This document shows, piece by piece, positions 61,096 to 64,000 of a DNA stretch of 64,000 bases. The notes under the pieces were generated by a model. It did not search any database and was not told where the DNA came from. It saw nothing but the letters and a program-made list of their open reading frames with translations. Each line of letters starts with the position of its first letter. Within the stretch, counting starts at the first letter, position 1. Origin of the DNA: Polytrichum commune (Eukaryota > Streptophyta > Polytrichopsida > Polytrichales > Polytrichaceae); NCBI GenBank assembly GCA_950295325.1, contig OX485809.1, positions 38,099,081 to 38,163,080 of the forward strand, in the 5' to 3' direction. The translations under genes and the position numbers were made by a program.

Positions 61096-63473
61096 GCTCC
61101 TTCTCTTACATCTCAAGCCCCAGGGAATGGATGTTTTCAATTTAAATCTCACTCCTTGTTCTCACATTTCCCTCTCATATATCATGGGTTTGGCCTTGAC
61201 ATATGGGTTGCCAGATCCTTTCGGAGGAAGCACTACACTGATTATCCCAACTAGTGAAGGTCATACGAAATTTCTTTATGCTATGAAATTAGTGCCACCA
61301 AAAGATCTAGGAAGCATTGCTCATCCCGACATTATTCATTGAAAATATCTATCATTTATAGCAACAATGTTCATGGAAAGTGTCGGTACTTGGCACTATT
61401 CATTGATAAGGATGTGGAATGCACTAGTTTTCCCGAGATCTACGGTAAATGAGCATGTGTCCATGAATTTAGTGTCACTTAGTAAAAAAAATAAGCCTTA
61501 AGTAATTTTGAGATTTGGCTAAATATTGTGTGCTTTGGAATTAGTACCACCCTCACTACTTGAGTTAATCAGTGGTAGAATTACCTTGGCCCATTTACCT
61601 TTATGACATGTTACACCTTTTTCTCAACAATTTACCCTCATGGTTGAGGCGTGGGAAAGGAAGGGGGGGGGGGGGGGAACCATATGATCATTTATTGAGC
61701 TCCAATATCCTCATTTTGATAATGAATGAAATATTCATATGAGCTTTGAAAATTATGAGGACATTAGTGGCCTCAATTTGAATATGCCAATCATAGAATA
61801 CTCATGAGTTCCATATCCTACAAGAAATGAAGTAGTTGGAAAAAGTAACCATTTAAGACCCATCTACCTTAAACTAGGAGCTTATTCAAGTGCAATTCAT
61901 TTAAAATGCACCAAGTTATGTTATGTGCATTTGCACCTATATATGTACATGCCTCGCATTTGTATCATGGTGTGCTACATTGACTTGTTGTGTGTGCACA
62001 TAACTCATGCTATACCTCCACTTGGTTCTTATTTTTGTGAGGACCCTTTAACAAATGATTTGTATCCAAATTTACCCTTTAACATTAGGTGTTCACAATA
62101 GGTCACAATCCAAAATAAGTGCATCTAACTTACTTGTGGTCAATCTTAGCAACATAGAACTTGTTTAGAAGGTTTTTCAATAGTATATTGACAATACATG
62201 TCTTGCATAATATTCTTCAATTATTATGCTTTGCAGAGCCCAACACCTAGGGCCCCATATGGTTGCATGAACATCCAAATATTTGAATATTTTATTTCTT
62301 CTAAATTTGATTTTTACAATAGGGGAGGCTTCCAAAACCTGGAGAGTCCAAGGCGACGAAAGCGCATACAATGATCAATCCCATAAAAAGATATCACAAA
62401 AAGCCTTATAATTGTAAACAATATGCACATCAATGTACATTTGCCTGAAACAATGAATGAAATTATGAATTATTCATAATGATCAATAAATTGTTTGTAC
62501 CTGACAAGGTTAGATGTAAACAAACAAAGTCCATTGATCAATGTTATGTGTCCTCAACACATATGGGTTAATGTCTAGGTGTAAGTAATTTAGCTTATCT
62601 ATAAATGGAAATTGGAGTTGGGTTTGAATAGTAGTAGATTTTGATACCCACTAGTAGCATCAAATTTTGTAACTACAATCAAACCTTTTGATGTAATTTC
62701 TCTAATGCAAAGGTCAATCTCCCTTCCTATCTATTCATGTAGTTGTATGTATGTTATATGAGTGGTACATTTATGTAAGCAATGATGTTTGTTTTGTGTA
62801 TATTATCTTATTTTTATGGGATGGGCCAGTATTTTTGGATGTAGAAGTGCATTAGGAACTCTAAATGTATGAAGTTCCAACAATGATCCTCTTATATTTG
62901 TGCAAACTAGTTCAATTTGGATGCACATTAATGTTGTAGAGGGTTGGTGCAACACTTGCTGGCCTAAGATGTTGTTAAGTGCTTAAAATGTATGATATGT
63001 GCATGTTGATCCTCTCATATATTTGCAAACTAGTTGAACTTGGAATCTTTTGGAGGTTTAAAGGATTGATGCAATTTAATTTTGTAATAATGAGCATGTC
63101 CAATTTCAAAAGGTAGCAAACTTTCCCCTTAGTTTGTGGTGTGTGTGTGGCCACATGCAAATTGCAAATATGAATATGAGGCCACTTATCCAATTACTAT
63201 ATCAAATATGGGGCCATTGTGCACCATATCAAAGTATACACATAGCCTTGATTTTTCCCTTGTACAATTAAAATTTTCCACATGGATTGACGCATAAGTC
63301 TTGTGCATTCGTCACATACTCCCTTTACCTCTACATAAATGACAAGTAGCAATTTTCAAATTTCTTTTTTTGGGATATTTTTGTCTTAATTTTGTGGTTC
63401 TCCTTTTATTAAAACATTTGCAATGTTTGAGACTTTCATTTGAGACAATTTGACATTTGAAGTGTAATGATAT
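61096..63473. other. Intergenic, repeats only
   Basis: The stretch contains the 61230-61540 partner of 34180-34470, a G15 run (61663-61677), and a roughly 125-bp tandem duplication near 62850-63075 (GATCCTCT(T/C)ATAT, TGCAAACTAGTT(C/G)AA(T/C)TTGG). I see no supported gene. Confidence 0.5.
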
Positions 63474-63882
63474 CACGGGGAGGTCACTTCATTGTCAAGT
63501 TGACACCACGTGCGGACAAAGTTTGCTACCCCTATATTACATGCCATATATAATTTCAAAATTTATGATATTTTTCTACATACACATAACCATTGATAGT
63601 ATCTTTTGTATATATTTTTTGAAATTTTTAGTCATCTTTATTTTTTTAGTAATTGTTTTAGTTCAATTCTGTGTCATTCCAGTTAGAAACGGTATGTTTT
63701 ATGGGAAAAAAAAATCATCAAATTTAGTTACCACTTTTAACTATGTCATAGGTACTGTGTATATCTACTCATGAAAAACATTTGATAAAATTTTGACCCA
63801 TTTTGGTGGTGCAACTTACCAAAAGAAGATTTTTTTTGGTCGCACGTGGTGTTCAACTTGACAATGGAGTGAATCCCCCGTG
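63474..63882. mobile_element. 409-bp hAT-like MITE, copy C (intact)
   Basis: AATGATAT is duplicated exactly at 63466-63473 and 63883-63890. The terminal inverted repeats start CACGGGG and continue through CATTGTCAAGTTGA and CACCACGTGCG. It is closely related to 27256-27665 (inverted) and 32575-32968. It is non-autonomous, and no source transposase of this family is visible in the window. Confidence 0.93.
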
Positions 63883-64000
63883 AATGATATTGCAAAAAAT
63901 AGCCTAGTTCCAAAGGAGGCAACATCTTCCTTAGAGGTGTATGTAGACACAATAAGGTAGACATACCCAAAATCAATTGTAGTATGTATCAAAGTTATAC

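Noticed and set aside
1-64000. CRISPR arrays, operons and bacterial-type promoters
   Set aside because: No evenly spaced short repeats with unique spacers. The window is clearly eukaryotic with spliced genes.
1-64000. tRNA or rRNA genes
   Set aside because: None was recognised by eye. A covariance-model scan was not possible, so absence is not proven.

Overview
This looks like nuclear DNA of a land plant with a repeat-rich genome. It is AT-rich, and coding sequence is sparse and split by GT-AG introns of about 0.1 to 3 kb. The KIX-type MED15 exons match plant Mediator, and the rest is mostly DNA-transposon debris of hAT, Mutator-like and pogo type plus short fold-back elements. I cannot name the species. 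Large, internally duplicated introns and a single-pass ANF-receptor-like gene would fit a bryophyte, lycophyte, fern or gymnosperm better than a compact angiosperm, but this is inference.

Layout. Positions 1-18300 hold a diverged tandem duplication (unit A about 1187-8558, unit B about 8559-18300) whose left parts carry minus-strand exons of a MED15-like Mediator subunit. Unit A keeps the KIX exons and a glutamine-rich exon. Unit B keeps one KIX exon plus downstream exons, but has lost the middle and carries a stop. A third, decayed copy lies at 29304-31250. Insertions that distinguish the units (10841-11283, 11404-12350, 16544-17031) are younger than the duplication. A probable solo LTR (20691-21658) and a 140-bp palindrome (22231-22370) precede the first substantial gene.

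22553-25617 (+) encodes a two- or three-exon tyrosine recombinase of the Crypton/DUF3504 (ZMYM2-QRICH1-like) type, with the box I Arg, box II Arg, GH and Tyr positions retained. 27.2-49 kb is a graveyard of nested elements: hAT-like MITEs with 8-bp target duplications, a 225-bp MITE with 9-bp duplications, a roughly 230-bp-period tandem array interrupted by a TIR element, a pogo/Tigger element with TA duplications and a broken transposase, and a 5.5-kb element with roughly 500-bp inverted ends that carries a formate-dehydrogenase exon fragment.

51319-60443 (+) is the best intact gene. Ten exons give a 498-residue type I membrane protein: signal peptide, ANF-receptor/periplasmic-binding-protein-like ectodomain, one transmembrane helix and an 18-residue basic tail. 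It has no kinase, cyclase, 7TM or channel domain. Its introns are full of tandem duplications and fold-backs, including a tandem array of the intron-1 acceptor region and a junction that could act as both donor and acceptor. The rest of the right end is repeats, closing with an intact MITE at 63474-63882.

The genes do not form an operon or pathway. The common theme is repeated capture, duplication and decay of exons by transposable elements. The two candidates most worth following are the Crypton-like recombinase and the ANF-receptor-like gene.
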